A stretch of 24,316 nt of DNA from Gp6-AA40 sp964505975 (GTDB taxonomy: Bacteria; Acidobacteriota; Vicinamibacteria; Vicinamibacterales; UBA2999). Of the stretch, positions 16,341 to 23,825 are shown piece after piece. The stretch spans positions 1 through 24,316 of the forward strand of contig CAZDLW010000056.1 in the NCBI GenBank assembly GCA_964505975.1. Reading direction: 5' to 3'. The notes under the pieces were generated by a model that was not told the origin of the DNA, searched no databases, and worked only from the letters and a program-made list of their open reading frames with translations. Each line of letters begins with the position of its first letter. The stretch's first letter is position 1. A program made the position numbers and the translations under genes.

Positions 16341-17834
16341 ATGAGCTTGGAAGCAGGCTTCGAACGGCACCTCTTCATCAGCTACGCCCACATCGACAAC
16401 CAACCGCTCACACCCGAGCAGCAGGGTTGGGTAACGCGCTTCCACATGGCGCTCGAAGCGATGCTCAGCATGCGAATCGGGCGCAAAGCGGAGATCTGGC
16501 GTGACGCGAAGCTCGCAGGGAACGACATCTTCTCCGACGAGATCCTGGCGCAGTTTCCGAAGACCGCGGTGCTCGTGTCGGTGCTCAGCCCACGATATGT
16601 CGAATCGGACTGGTGCACGCGCGAGGTGCGGGCATTTTGTGAGGCGGCCGAGCGGTCGTCGACGCTGCTCGTCGAGAACAAGTCGCGCATCATCAAGGTG
16701 ATCAAGACGCCGATCGATTCCGAGGATCCCCTGCCGCCCGTGATGAAGCAGGTGCTCGGCTATCCCTTCTTCACGATGACGGACGACCAGACGCCGATCG
16801 AGCTCGACCCGGTCTATGGCACCGACATCGCGCAACGGTACAACCTCAAGATTGCCAAGCTCGCCTGGGACATCGCGCAGCTCATCAAGAAGCTGGAATC
16901 GGCTGGCGCCGCCGCACCCAAGCGGGCGGCGGGACTCCTCGTCTATCTGAGCGAGTGCAGCTACGACCGGCGCGAGGCGCGAGAGGCGCTGGAATCCGAG
17001 CTGCGAATGCACGGCTACGGCGTGCTCCCCGACGTGGCGCTGCCGCGCGACGAGTCGGCCTATCGGGCGGAGGTCACGCGGCTCCTCCAACAGTGCGCGC
17101 TCTCGGTGCATCTGGTGGGTAGCCTGTATGGCGCAGTACCCGATGGCCCGAGCCAGCAGTCGGTCGTCCTACTCCAGAACGAGCTGGCGGCCGCGCAGAG
17201 CCGGGTGCGTGGACTGTCGCGCATCATCTGGATTCCAGAGGGCACGCAGTCGCGCAGCCCTGAACAGGAGGCGTTCATCCAGGACCTGCACTCGTCCGCC
17301 GGATTACAGTTTGGTGCCGATCTCATCACCGGCGACGTACAGATGGTCAAGGCAGCGGTGCGCGACGCATTGAAGCGGATTGACACGACGGATGCCGGCA
17401 GGAGCAGGGCATCGGCCGGTGTGTCGAAGCTGATCTATCTGATGTGCGACCCAAGGGATCGCCGCGACACCGTGCCGCTCCGCAAGGTACTGCAGCGGGC
17501 AGGTTTCGAGATCGAGATTCCCGTGTTCACCGGCGACGCCGCTACCGTGCGGCGGGCCAACGAAGACCTGCTGGCACAATGCGACGCCGTGTTGCTGTTC
17601 TACGGTGCCGGCGACGAGGCGTGGAAGCAGACGGTGGAAAACGACGTTCGGAAGGCCCGCGCCTCCCGGCGAGAAAAGAGCCCGGTCGTGCGGTTCACGT
17701 ATGTGGCGCCACCGGCCACCGATGACAAGTTGGAACTCCTCGAGCTCGACGAGTCGCACCTGCTCAACGGCCTTCACCAGTCACCCGAGGACGTGGACAT
17801 CGGGCCACTCCTCCAGGCGCTGCGGAGTGCATGA
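16341..17834 (+). CDS. TIR-domain protein with two further TIR-like modules
   Basis: The 497-residue protein has no membrane segment and no signal peptide. Module 1 (about 8-150) is a bacterial TIR domain: HLFISYAHIDN at 10-20, then IWRDAKLAGNDIFSDEI, and VLVSVLSPRYVESDWCTREV, where Glu95 in WCTRE sits at the catalytic glutamate position of TIR NADases. Module 2 (about 193-335) begins GLLVYLSECSYDRREAREALE and contains SVHLVGSLYGAVPDGPSQQS, a DUF4062/TIR-like pattern. Module 3 (about 358-497) begins KLIYLMCDPRDRRDTVPLRKVL and has DAVLLFYGAGDEAW, a further TIR-like fold. The stop overlaps the start of the STAND gene as ATGA, which points to translational coupling. By family knowledge, TIR proteins often cleave NAD or make nucleotide signals in antiphage systems. 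Activity here is inferred; modules 2 and 3 lack an obvious equivalent of Glu95. Confidence 0.85.
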   Translation: MSLEAGFERHLFISYAHIDNQPLTPEQQGWVTRFHMALEAMLSMRIGRKAEIWRDAKLAGNDIFSDEILAQFPKTAVLVSVLSPRYVESDWCTREVRAFCEAAERSSTLLVENKSRIIKVIKTPIDSEDPLPPVMKQVLGYPFFTMTDDQTPIELDPVYGTDIAQRYNLKIAKLAWDIAQLIKKLESAGAAAPKRAAGLLVYLSECSYDRREAREALESELRMHGYGVLPDVALPRDESAYRAEVTRLLQQCALSVHLVGSLYGAVPDGPSQQSVVLLQNELAAAQSRVRGLSRIIWIPEGTQSRSPEQEAFIQDLHSSAGLQFGADLITGDVQMVKAAVRDALKRIDTTDAGRSRASAGVSKLIYLMCDPRDRRDTVPLRKVLQRAGFEIEIPVFTGDAATVRRANEDLLAQCDAVLLFYGAGDEAWKQTVENDVRKARASRREKSPVVRFTYVAPPATDDKLELLELDESHLLNGLHQSPEDVDIGPLLQALRSA

Positions 17835-20107
17835 TGCCGGGGACGCCCGTCGTCGCACCGGCGAATCCGTACCCGGGTCTGCGACCCTTCCGGGAGGACG
17901 AGGAACATCTGTTCTTCGGGCGCGAGAGCCAAGTCGATCGCATGGTGGACAAGCTTGCGGCGACGCGCTTTCTGGCGGTCGTCGGCACGTCGGGCAGCGG
18001 CAAGTCGTCGCTCGTGAACTGTGGATTACGGCCCGCGCTGAGGCGCGGGCTGATGGCCGGGGCCGGTACGGCCTGGCTGATCGTACAGTTCCGGCCTGGC
18101 GTGAAACCGCTGGAGGGCCTGGCACGGGCGCTGGCGCTCGATCGCCAGCTGTTTCCCGGTGGCAGCACGCCGGGGATGCCGCTCGAGCAGCTCATCGAAG
18201 CGACGCTGCGGATGTCGAATCTCGGCCTGGTGGATCTCCATGAGCAGGCGCGCGTCCCTGATGACACCAACCTGCTGGTTGTCGTCGATCAGTTCGAAGA
18301 GCTGTTTCGCTATCGGCAGATCGCCGGCGAACGGGATACGCACGCCGTTGGCGAGGACGCCACGAACCTCGTGAATCTCCTGCTGGCGGCCCATGCGCAG
18401 CAGCAATTTCCGATCTACGTCGTGCTGACCATGCGGTCGGATTTCCTCGGCGACTGCGCACAGTTCTACGGCCTGCCCGAAGCCATCAACGAGAGCCAGT
18501 ACCTCGTGCCGCGGATGACACGTGACGAGCGCCGCGCGGCCATCGCCGGCCCGGTCGGCGTCGTCGGTGCCGACATCAACCCTGTGCTGCTGACCAGGCT
18601 CGTGAACGACACGAGCGACAACCAGGACCAGCTCTCCATCCTGCAGCATGCGCTCAATAGGACCTGGGCGCGCTGGCAGAACGAAGGCGGCGGGCTCGGC
18701 GCGATCTCGGTCGAGTGGTACGAAGCCATCGGCACCATGGCGCATGCGCTCGATCGCCACGCGGAGAAGGCCTTTCACGAGCTTCGGACCGAACTTGAGC
18801 GGACGATCTGCGAAAGAGTGTTCAAGGCGCTGACGGACAAGGGTACCGACGCACGCGGAATTCGGCGGCCCACGCCGCTCGCGCGACTGTGCGCTATCGC
18901 GGGCGCAGAGCGCCGCGAGGTGGTGGAGGTGATCGACGTATTCCGGAAGCCGAGTCGCTCGTTCCTCATGCCGCCGGTTCCGGAAGCGCTGGCGCCAGAG
19001 ACGATCGTGGACATCTCCCACGAAAGCCTGATGCGCGTCTGGAGGCGGCTGCAGGACTGGACGGGGGAGGAGGCGGAATCGGCACGGATGTACCGGCGCA
19101 TTCACGACACGGCGGCGCTTCACGCCGCAGGCAGGGCGGGGCTCTGGCGCGATCCGGATCTTCAGCTCGCGCTCGACTGGCGGGCCAGGGAGCAGCCGAG
19201 CGCCGAGTGGGCCGACCTCTATGGCGGAGACCTCTCCACGACGCTGTCGTTCATCCACGAGAGCAAATCGGCTCAGGATCGGGCGGCTGCCGAGATCGAG
19301 TTCCAGCGGCGATGGGTCCAGTGGTGCGTGGTGCCTGGCGTGCTGCTCCTGTTCGCGCTGTACATGTGGGCGACGCGCTCGTGGAACGCCGAAATCGCGG
19401 GGTTCGCCGACACGCTGGTCGCGGGCATTCCACTCATCGGGCGCCGGCTCGCTTTCGTCCTCGAGATTACGCTGCCGGCCATCCCGTTCGTGCTCGCGGG
19501 CATGGCGCTGATCTACTGGGGCAAGCGCGCGTTTCGCGCCCTTGCGTTCCCGAAGGTCCTCGCGCGGGTGCCCGACGCCGTCGCCCGGCGTCACGAGTTG
19601 CCCGTCACGGAGCCCCCGCCGTTGGCTGCGTCAGAGGCCCTCGGGACGGTGTACGCGGGTTTCTGGAAGCGAGGACTCGCTTACGTGGTGGATCTGGGGG
19701 TCTTGCTCGCGCTGTTCTTCGCCATTGCGATCGTCGCCGCGCTCGCGGACACGATCAACTGGCCGGTTCAAGACCTGCTGGGCGACGACGAGGGCGAAAT
19801 GAGCGACGCCGCGGCTGTGGCCGTGTACGCCATCCTCCTCGTGGTGAACACTCTGTACGTGGCGCTGACGATGTCGTCCAGGCACATGGCAACACTCGGT
19901 ATGCGTGCCGCCGGGATCGTCGCGACCGACACGAGCGGGGAGCGACTCTCGCTGCTCCGTGCCATCGGGCGGCAACTGGCGCTGCTTCTGTCCTACTACT
20001 CGCTGGGGATCGGCTTCCTCGTGCAGGCGTTCACCGGGCGCAGGCAGACGCTCCACGACCTGGTTGTACGTTCCGTAGTGCTTCAGGCGCCCGCCACGCG
20101 ACAGTGA
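17831..20107 (+). CDS. nSTAND1-type NTPase with membrane helices and C-terminal RDD domain
   Basis: The protein has 758 residues. The N-terminus NPYPGLRPFREDEEHLFFGR (12-31) is the signature entry of nSTAND1 NTPases. Walker A is GTSGSGKSS (52-60), Walker B is LLVVVDQFEELF (148-159), and a sensor-like LTMRSDFLG follows at 199-207. A winged-helix-like part has ISHESLMRVWRRLQDW (395-410). Family members usually continue into WD40 or TPR repeats. Here residues about 498-514 and 543-563 are membrane helices, followed by an RDD domain (about 605-752; FWKRGLAYVVDLG, TLGMRAAGIVATD, GRRQTLHDLVV) with three more helices. It is thus an NTPase tethered to the inner membrane. The first ATG (17831) overlaps the TIR stop, and a second ATG follows at once (17834). 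Close pairing suggests that it senses a signal and controls the TIR protein. Confidence 0.88.
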   Translation: MMPGTPVVAPANPYPGLRPFREDEEHLFFGRESQVDRMVDKLAATRFLAVVGTSGSGKSSLVNCGLRPALRRGLMAGAGTAWLIVQFRPGVKPLEGLARALALDRQLFPGGSTPGMPLEQLIEATLRMSNLGLVDLHEQARVPDDTNLLVVVDQFEELFRYRQIAGERDTHAVGEDATNLVNLLLAAHAQQQFPIYVVLTMRSDFLGDCAQFYGLPEAINESQYLVPRMTRDERRAAIAGPVGVVGADINPVLLTRLVNDTSDNQDQLSILQHALNRTWARWQNEGGGLGAISVEWYEAIGTMAHALDRHAEKAFHELRTELERTICERVFKALTDKGTDARGIRRPTPLARLCAIAGAERREVVEVIDVFRKPSRSFLMPPVPEALAPETIVDISHESLMRVWRRLQDWTGEEAESARMYRRIHDTAALHAAGRAGLWRDPDLQLALDWRAREQPSAEWADLYGGDLSTTLSFIHESKSAQDRAAAEIEFQRRWVQWCVVPGVLLLFALYMWATRSWNAEIAGFADTLVAGIPLIGRRLAFVLEITLPAIPFVLAGMALIYWGKRAFRALAFPKVLARVPDAVARRHELPVTEPPPLAASEALGTVYAGFWKRGLAYVVDLGVLLALFFAIAIVAALADTINWPVQDLLGDDEGEMSDAAAVAVYAILLVVNTLYVALTMSSRHMATLGMRAAGIVATDTSGERLSLLRAIGRQLALLLSYYSLGIGFLVQAFTGRRQTLHDLVVRSVVLQAPATRQ

Positions 20108-20115
20108 CGCGGTCG

Positions 20116-21567
20116 ATGCGAGGGACGCGTCGGGCGCGCATCGAGCGCCCGCCGACGAGCGAGATAATTGTCCTCGTGGACGCCACTTCCAGTCTCGAAA
20201 CAGCTCGACAGGTTGCCGCCACCATTCGATCCGCCGGAGGGCGCGCCTTGATCGTTGGCGGCTGGGTGCGCGACCGGGTCCTCGGCTTGCCGTCCAAGGA
20301 CATCGACCTCGAGATCTTCGGGATTCCGCACGATCGTTTGAGCCCACTGCTGGCGCCGTTCGGGCGTCTGGAGCCGGTGGGCCAGAGCTTCCCCGTCTAC
20401 AAGCTGATCACGTCTGAAGGGGGCGAGCTCGACATTGCCCTCCCGCGCCGCGAGTCGAAGCACGGCCGGGGGCACAAGGGATTCCAGGTTCAGGGCGATC
20501 CCTTCATGTCAATCGAAGAGGCGTCGCGGCGGCGGGACTTCACGATCAACGCCATCGCCTGGGATCCGCTCACCGGCTCGTACGAAGACCCCTTCGATGG
20601 CCGCGGCGACATCGAGCGCCGGGTGCTCCGTGCGGTCGACGAGACGACGTTCGGTGACGACAGCCTGCGCGTGCTGCGCGCCGTGCAGTTTGCGGCGCGG
20701 TTCGATCTCACGCTGGACGCGAGTACTGCGGCGTTGTGCAGGCGGATCCCTCTGGACGATCTACCGTCGGACCGCATCTGGGGCGAAGTGGAGAAGCTCC
20801 TGCTCCATGCGCCGCGCCCCTCGATTGGGTTTGCGTTGGCACTGGACCTCGGCGTGGTCGATCAGGTGCTTCCAGAAACGCGCCCGCTCGTGGGCTGCGC
20901 GCAGGAACCCGAATGGCACCCCGAAGGCGATGTCTGGACGCACACGCTCATGGTGATCGACAAGGCCCGCGCGTTGAACGGGGATCTCGACCGTCCGAGG
21001 CTCATCACCGTGATGCTCGGTGCGGTCTGCCACGACCTGGGCAAACCGGCCACGACGTCGTTCATCGACGGCCGGCTCCGTTCCCTGGACCATGAAGAAG
21101 CCGGCGTACCGCCGACGCTCGGGCTGCTCGATCGGCTGAACGTTCACACCATCGACGGCTTCGACGTGCGCACGCAGGTCGTCGGTCTCGTCGCGCACCA
21201 TTTGAGGCCAGGGATGTTCCACAAGGCCCGACACGTCGGCGACGGCGCCTTCCGGCGCCTGGCTCAGAAAGTGGACCTCGAGCTCCTGGCACGGCTGGCG
21301 CGTGCCGACTGTCTGGGACGCACGGGATCGTTCGACTGCTCGGCGATGGACTGGTTCCTCGATCGAGCGCGCGCCCTGGGCGTGGAGCACCGCCCACCGG
21401 CTCCGCTCCTGATGGGCCGGCACCTGCTTGCGCTGGGCGTCGCGCCGGGCCCGAGGATGGGCGCGATCTTGAAGCAGGTGTACGAGAAGCAGCTCGATGG
21501 AATGGTCACGAGCGTGGAGCAAGGCGTCGAGGAGGCCAGGCGCCTGCTGGCGGACCAGGGCGGCTGA
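20116..21567 (+). CDS. cca: CCA-adding tRNA nucleotidyltransferase with HD domain
   Basis: The protein has 483 residues from ATG 20116. The class II nucleotidyltransferase head domain has GGWVRD (48-53), the metal-binding DID (62-64) and RRRDFTINAIA (138-148). A neck and RNA-binding part includes TTFGDDSLRVLRAVQFAARF. A C-terminal HD phosphohydrolase domain has TLMVIDKA and AVCHDLGKPATT (HD at 306-307). The enzyme adds or repairs the 3' CCA of tRNAs; the HD domain in relatives has 2',3'-cyclic phosphatase and phosphodiesterase activity. The start is uncertain: a GTG at 20176 in the same frame follows a GATAAT box by 7 bases and could be a leaderless start, giving 463 residues. The frame is open far upstream into the STAND gene, but that part is antibiologically Arg-rich shadow sequence. 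It lies 8 bp after the STAND gene yet appears functionally unrelated. Confidence 0.9.
   Translation: MRGTRRARIERPPTSEIIVLVDATSSLETARQVAATIRSAGGRALIVGGWVRDRVLGLPSKDIDLEIFGIPHDRLSPLLAPFGRLEPVGQSFPVYKLITSEGGELDIALPRRESKHGRGHKGFQVQGDPFMSIEEASRRRDFTINAIAWDPLTGSYEDPFDGRGDIERRVLRAVDETTFGDDSLRVLRAVQFAARFDLTLDASTAALCRRIPLDDLPSDRIWGEVEKLLLHAPRPSIGFALALDLGVVDQVLPETRPLVGCAQEPEWHPEGDVWTHTLMVIDKARALNGDLDRPRLITVMLGAVCHDLGKPATTSFIDGRLRSLDHEEAGVPPTLGLLDRLNVHTIDGFDVRTQVVGLVAHHLRPGMFHKARHVGDGAFRRLAQKVDLELLARLARADCLGRTGSFDCSAMDWFLDRARALGVEHRPPAPLLMGRHLLALGVAPGPRMGAILKQVYEKQLDGMVTSVEQGVEEARRLLADQGG
20163..20168 (+). promoter_or_regulatory. Candidate -10 box for a leaderless cca transcript
   Basis: GATAAT at 20163-20168 ends 7 bases before the in-frame GTG at 20176. 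Transcription from it would begin at or beside that GTG. No good -35 hexamer and no Shine-Dalgarno is visible. This would separate cca from the STAND operon. Confidence 0.3.
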
Positions 21568-21671
21568 TCGGGCCGTGCGATTGCGCGCGATCCCTCTCTC
21601 AGTGCTTCTCGTTCGCATCGTCGCCGGATCAGTTCCAGCCGCGCGGAGCGCGGCAAAGAGATACTGGCCAA

Positions 21672-21719
21672 CAGCCAAGGGGCTCTGCGGGGACATCAAG
21701 GGGCAGAGCCCCTTGGCTG
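21672..21719 (+). repeat. Interspersed palindromic repeat, family B, copy 2; perfect 17-bp stem-loop
   Basis: cagccaaggggctctgc (21672-21688) and gcagagccccttggctg (21703-21719) are perfect reverse complements around a 14-base loop containing gggacatc. The same element, less perfect and on the other strand, occurs at 13276-13322. It sits in the 214-bp gap between cca and htpG and is followed by a short T-containing stretch (gatttg), so it may end cca transcription. It is not the CIRCE heat-shock operator. Confidence 0.8.
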
Positions 21720-21781
21720 ATTTGTACAATGGCCTTCGCTATGACGTGGAGTTCGCCACGGAAGGAGGACGAGGGCAGCGT

Positions 21782-23722
21782 ATGAGTGAGACGACGACAA
21801 CCCGGGAAACGCGCGGCTTCCAGGCCGAGGTCACACAGCTCCTCGACCTGATGGTCCACTCCCTCTACGGCAACAAGGAGATCTTCCTGCGGGAACTGGT
21901 GTCGAACGCCTCCGATGCCGGCGACAAGCTTCGCTTCGAGGCGCTGGCGGACTCCGCGCTCTTCGAGGACGATCCAGATCTGAAGATTCGCGTGGACTAC
22001 GACCGGAAGGCGCGCACGATCACCGTGTCGGACAACGGCATCGGCATGTCCCGGCAGGAGGTGATCGACCAGATTGGAACGATTGCGAGGTCCGGCACCC
22101 GCGAGTTCTTCAAGAGCCTCACCGCGGACCGGGCGAAGGATGCGCACCTCATCGGGCAGTTCGGGGTCGGGTTCTATTCCGCGTTCATCGTCGCCAACAG
22201 GGTCACGCTGACCTCGCGGCGGGCTGGACTGACCCCCGACCACGGCGTCCAGTGGGAGAGCACGGGCCAGGGTGAATACACGGTGGACACCGTGAGCAAG
22301 GAGCGTCGCGGAACCGAAGTCGTGCTTCACTTGCGGCCCGACGAGGACGACCTGGTCTCGGGCGGCAGACTACGCGAAATTCTCCGCAAGTACTCCGACC
22401 ACATCACCGTCCCCATCCTGATGAAGAAGGAGCAGTGGGACTCGACGGCCAAGGAACAGGTGCTGACCGACGAGGACGAGCAGGTCAACCAGGCCTCGGC
22501 GCTCTGGGCGCGCCCGAAGTCCGAGATTACCGAGGAGCAGTACACCGAGTTCTACAAGCACGTGGCACACGACTTCGAGCCCCCCCTCGCCCACAGCCAC
22601 CACAAGGTCGAAGGACGCCACGAGTACACGCAGCTGCTCTTCATCCCGCAGCGGGCTCCCTTCGATCTCTGGGACCGTGAGCGCCGGCGCGGCATCAAGC
22701 TCTACGTCCAGCGCGTGTTCATCATGGACGACGCCGAACAGCTCATGCCGGCGTACCTGCGATTCGTGCGCGGCGTCATCGATTCGAGCGATCTGCCCCT
22801 GAACGTGTCACGCGAAATCCTGCAGCAGTCCAGGGACGTGGAAATGATCCGCACGGCGTCCGTCAAGCGGGTCCTGAGCCTGCTCGAAGACCTCGCGGAG
22901 CACCATCCGGAGAAGTACGCGACCTTCTGGAAGGAGTTCGGCCGCGTCCTCAAGGAGGGGGTGGTCGACGACCGTGCCAATCGCGATCGCATTGCCAGAC
23001 TCCTGCGGTACGCCTCGACCCACCACGATTCGTCCGATCAGACGGTATCGCTGCCCGAGTACGTGAGCCGCATGAAGGACGGGCAGGACGCGATCTACTA
23101 CGTCACTGCCGACGGGTTCCCCGCTGCCAGGAACAGTCCGCACCTCGAAGTGTTCCGCAAGCTCGGTATCGAAGTGCTGTTGATGTACGACCCGGTGGAC
23201 GAGTGGGTCCTTTCCGCCCTCACCGAGTTCGACGGCAAACCCCTGCGATCGGTCGCGAAGGGCGGATTGGACCTTGGCAAGCTCGGTGACGAAGCCGGCA
23301 AACAGGAACAGGAGCGGCACGCGGACGCGTACAAGGAGCTGGTCGACCGTATCCAGCACGTCCTGAAAGAACGGGCCGGTGCAGTGCGCGTGACCCACCG
23401 GCTCACGGATTCACCTGCGTGCCTGGTCAGCGACGAACACGGCATGAGCACGAACCTCGAGCGGATGCTCAAAGCAGCCGGGCAGACGGTACCAGTGTCG
23501 AGGCCCGTGCTGGAAATCAATCCGAGTCATCCCATTGTCGAGCGGTTGAAAGACGAGTCGGATCCCGACCGATTCTCGGACTGGAGTCACATTCTGTTCG
23601 ACCAGGCCACGCTGGCCGAGGGCGGCCAGCTCGAAGAACCGGCGACGTTCGTCAAGCGCCTCAACGAGCTGATGCTCGCGTTGTCCGGTCCCAAGTCGCG
23701 GATCTGGACACCGGGGGCCTGA
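21782..23722 (+). CDS. htpG: Molecular chaperone HtpG (Hsp90 family)
   Basis: The protein has 646 residues, normal for bacterial Hsp90. The N-terminal GHKL ATPase domain shows GFQAEVTQLLDLMVHSLYGN, then NKEIFLRELVSNASDAGDKL, DNGIGMSRQEV and GQFGVGFYSAFIVA, covering the nucleotide-binding motifs. The middle domain has YVQRVFIMDDAEQLMPAYLRF, RGVIDSSDLPLNVSREILQQ and a SRE-R element, and the C-terminal dimerisation domain ends in LALSGPKSRIWTPGA. HtpG binds and remodels client proteins in an ATP cycle in the cytoplasm. ATG 21782 agrees with the usual MSET-like N-terminus; gaggg (21771-21775) is a likely ribosome site, and aaggagg (21762-21768) lies further up. No CIRCE or clear sigma-32 promoter is seen. 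A TACAAT box at 21725 lacks a -35 partner. Confidence 0.97.
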   Translation: MSETTTTRETRGFQAEVTQLLDLMVHSLYGNKEIFLRELVSNASDAGDKLRFEALADSALFEDDPDLKIRVDYDRKARTITVSDNGIGMSRQEVIDQIGTIARSGTREFFKSLTADRAKDAHLIGQFGVGFYSAFIVANRVTLTSRRAGLTPDHGVQWESTGQGEYTVDTVSKERRGTEVVLHLRPDEDDLVSGGRLREILRKYSDHITVPILMKKEQWDSTAKEQVLTDEDEQVNQASALWARPKSEITEEQYTEFYKHVAHDFEPPLAHSHHKVEGRHEYTQLLFIPQRAPFDLWDRERRRGIKLYVQRVFIMDDAEQLMPAYLRFVRGVIDSSDLPLNVSREILQQSRDVEMIRTASVKRVLSLLEDLAEHHPEKYATFWKEFGRVLKEGVVDDRANRDRIARLLRYASTHHDSSDQTVSLPEYVSRMKDGQDAIYYVTADGFPAARNSPHLEVFRKLGIEVLLMYDPVDEWVLSALTEFDGKPLRSVAKGGLDLGKLGDEAGKQEQERHADAYKELVDRIQHVLKERAGAVRVTHRLTDSPACLVSDEHGMSTNLERMLKAAGQTVPVSRPVLEINPSHPIVERLKDESDPDRFSDWSHILFDQATLAEGGQLEEPATFVKRLNELMLALSGPKSRIWTPGA

Positions 23723-23800
23723 CGACCCCGAGCAAGCTCTGGGACCGAGATGATCCTGGTGGCTGGCTGTGTCAGGACCCGTCTGCCGGCCGCGTCTGCA

Positions 23801-23806
23801 TAGAAT
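23801..23806 (+). promoter_or_regulatory. Candidate -10 box upstream of the dehydrogenase gene
   Basis: TAGAAT at 23801-23806 lies 20 bases before the ATG at 23826 in the 103-bp gap after htpG. No clear -35 element is visible, so this is weak. Confidence 0.25.
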
Positions 23807-23825
23807 CGGACGCCAAGGAGGACTG

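Noticed and set aside
18889..20115. Upstream extension of the cca frame through the STAND gene
   Set aside because: It would overlap the STAND gene by 1.2 kb in another frame with no homology; the enzyme begins after 20116.
21672..21719. CIRCE-type heat-shock operator before htpG
   Set aside because: The inverted repeat does not match the CIRCE half-site and its loop is longer; the element also occurs elsewhere as a repeat.
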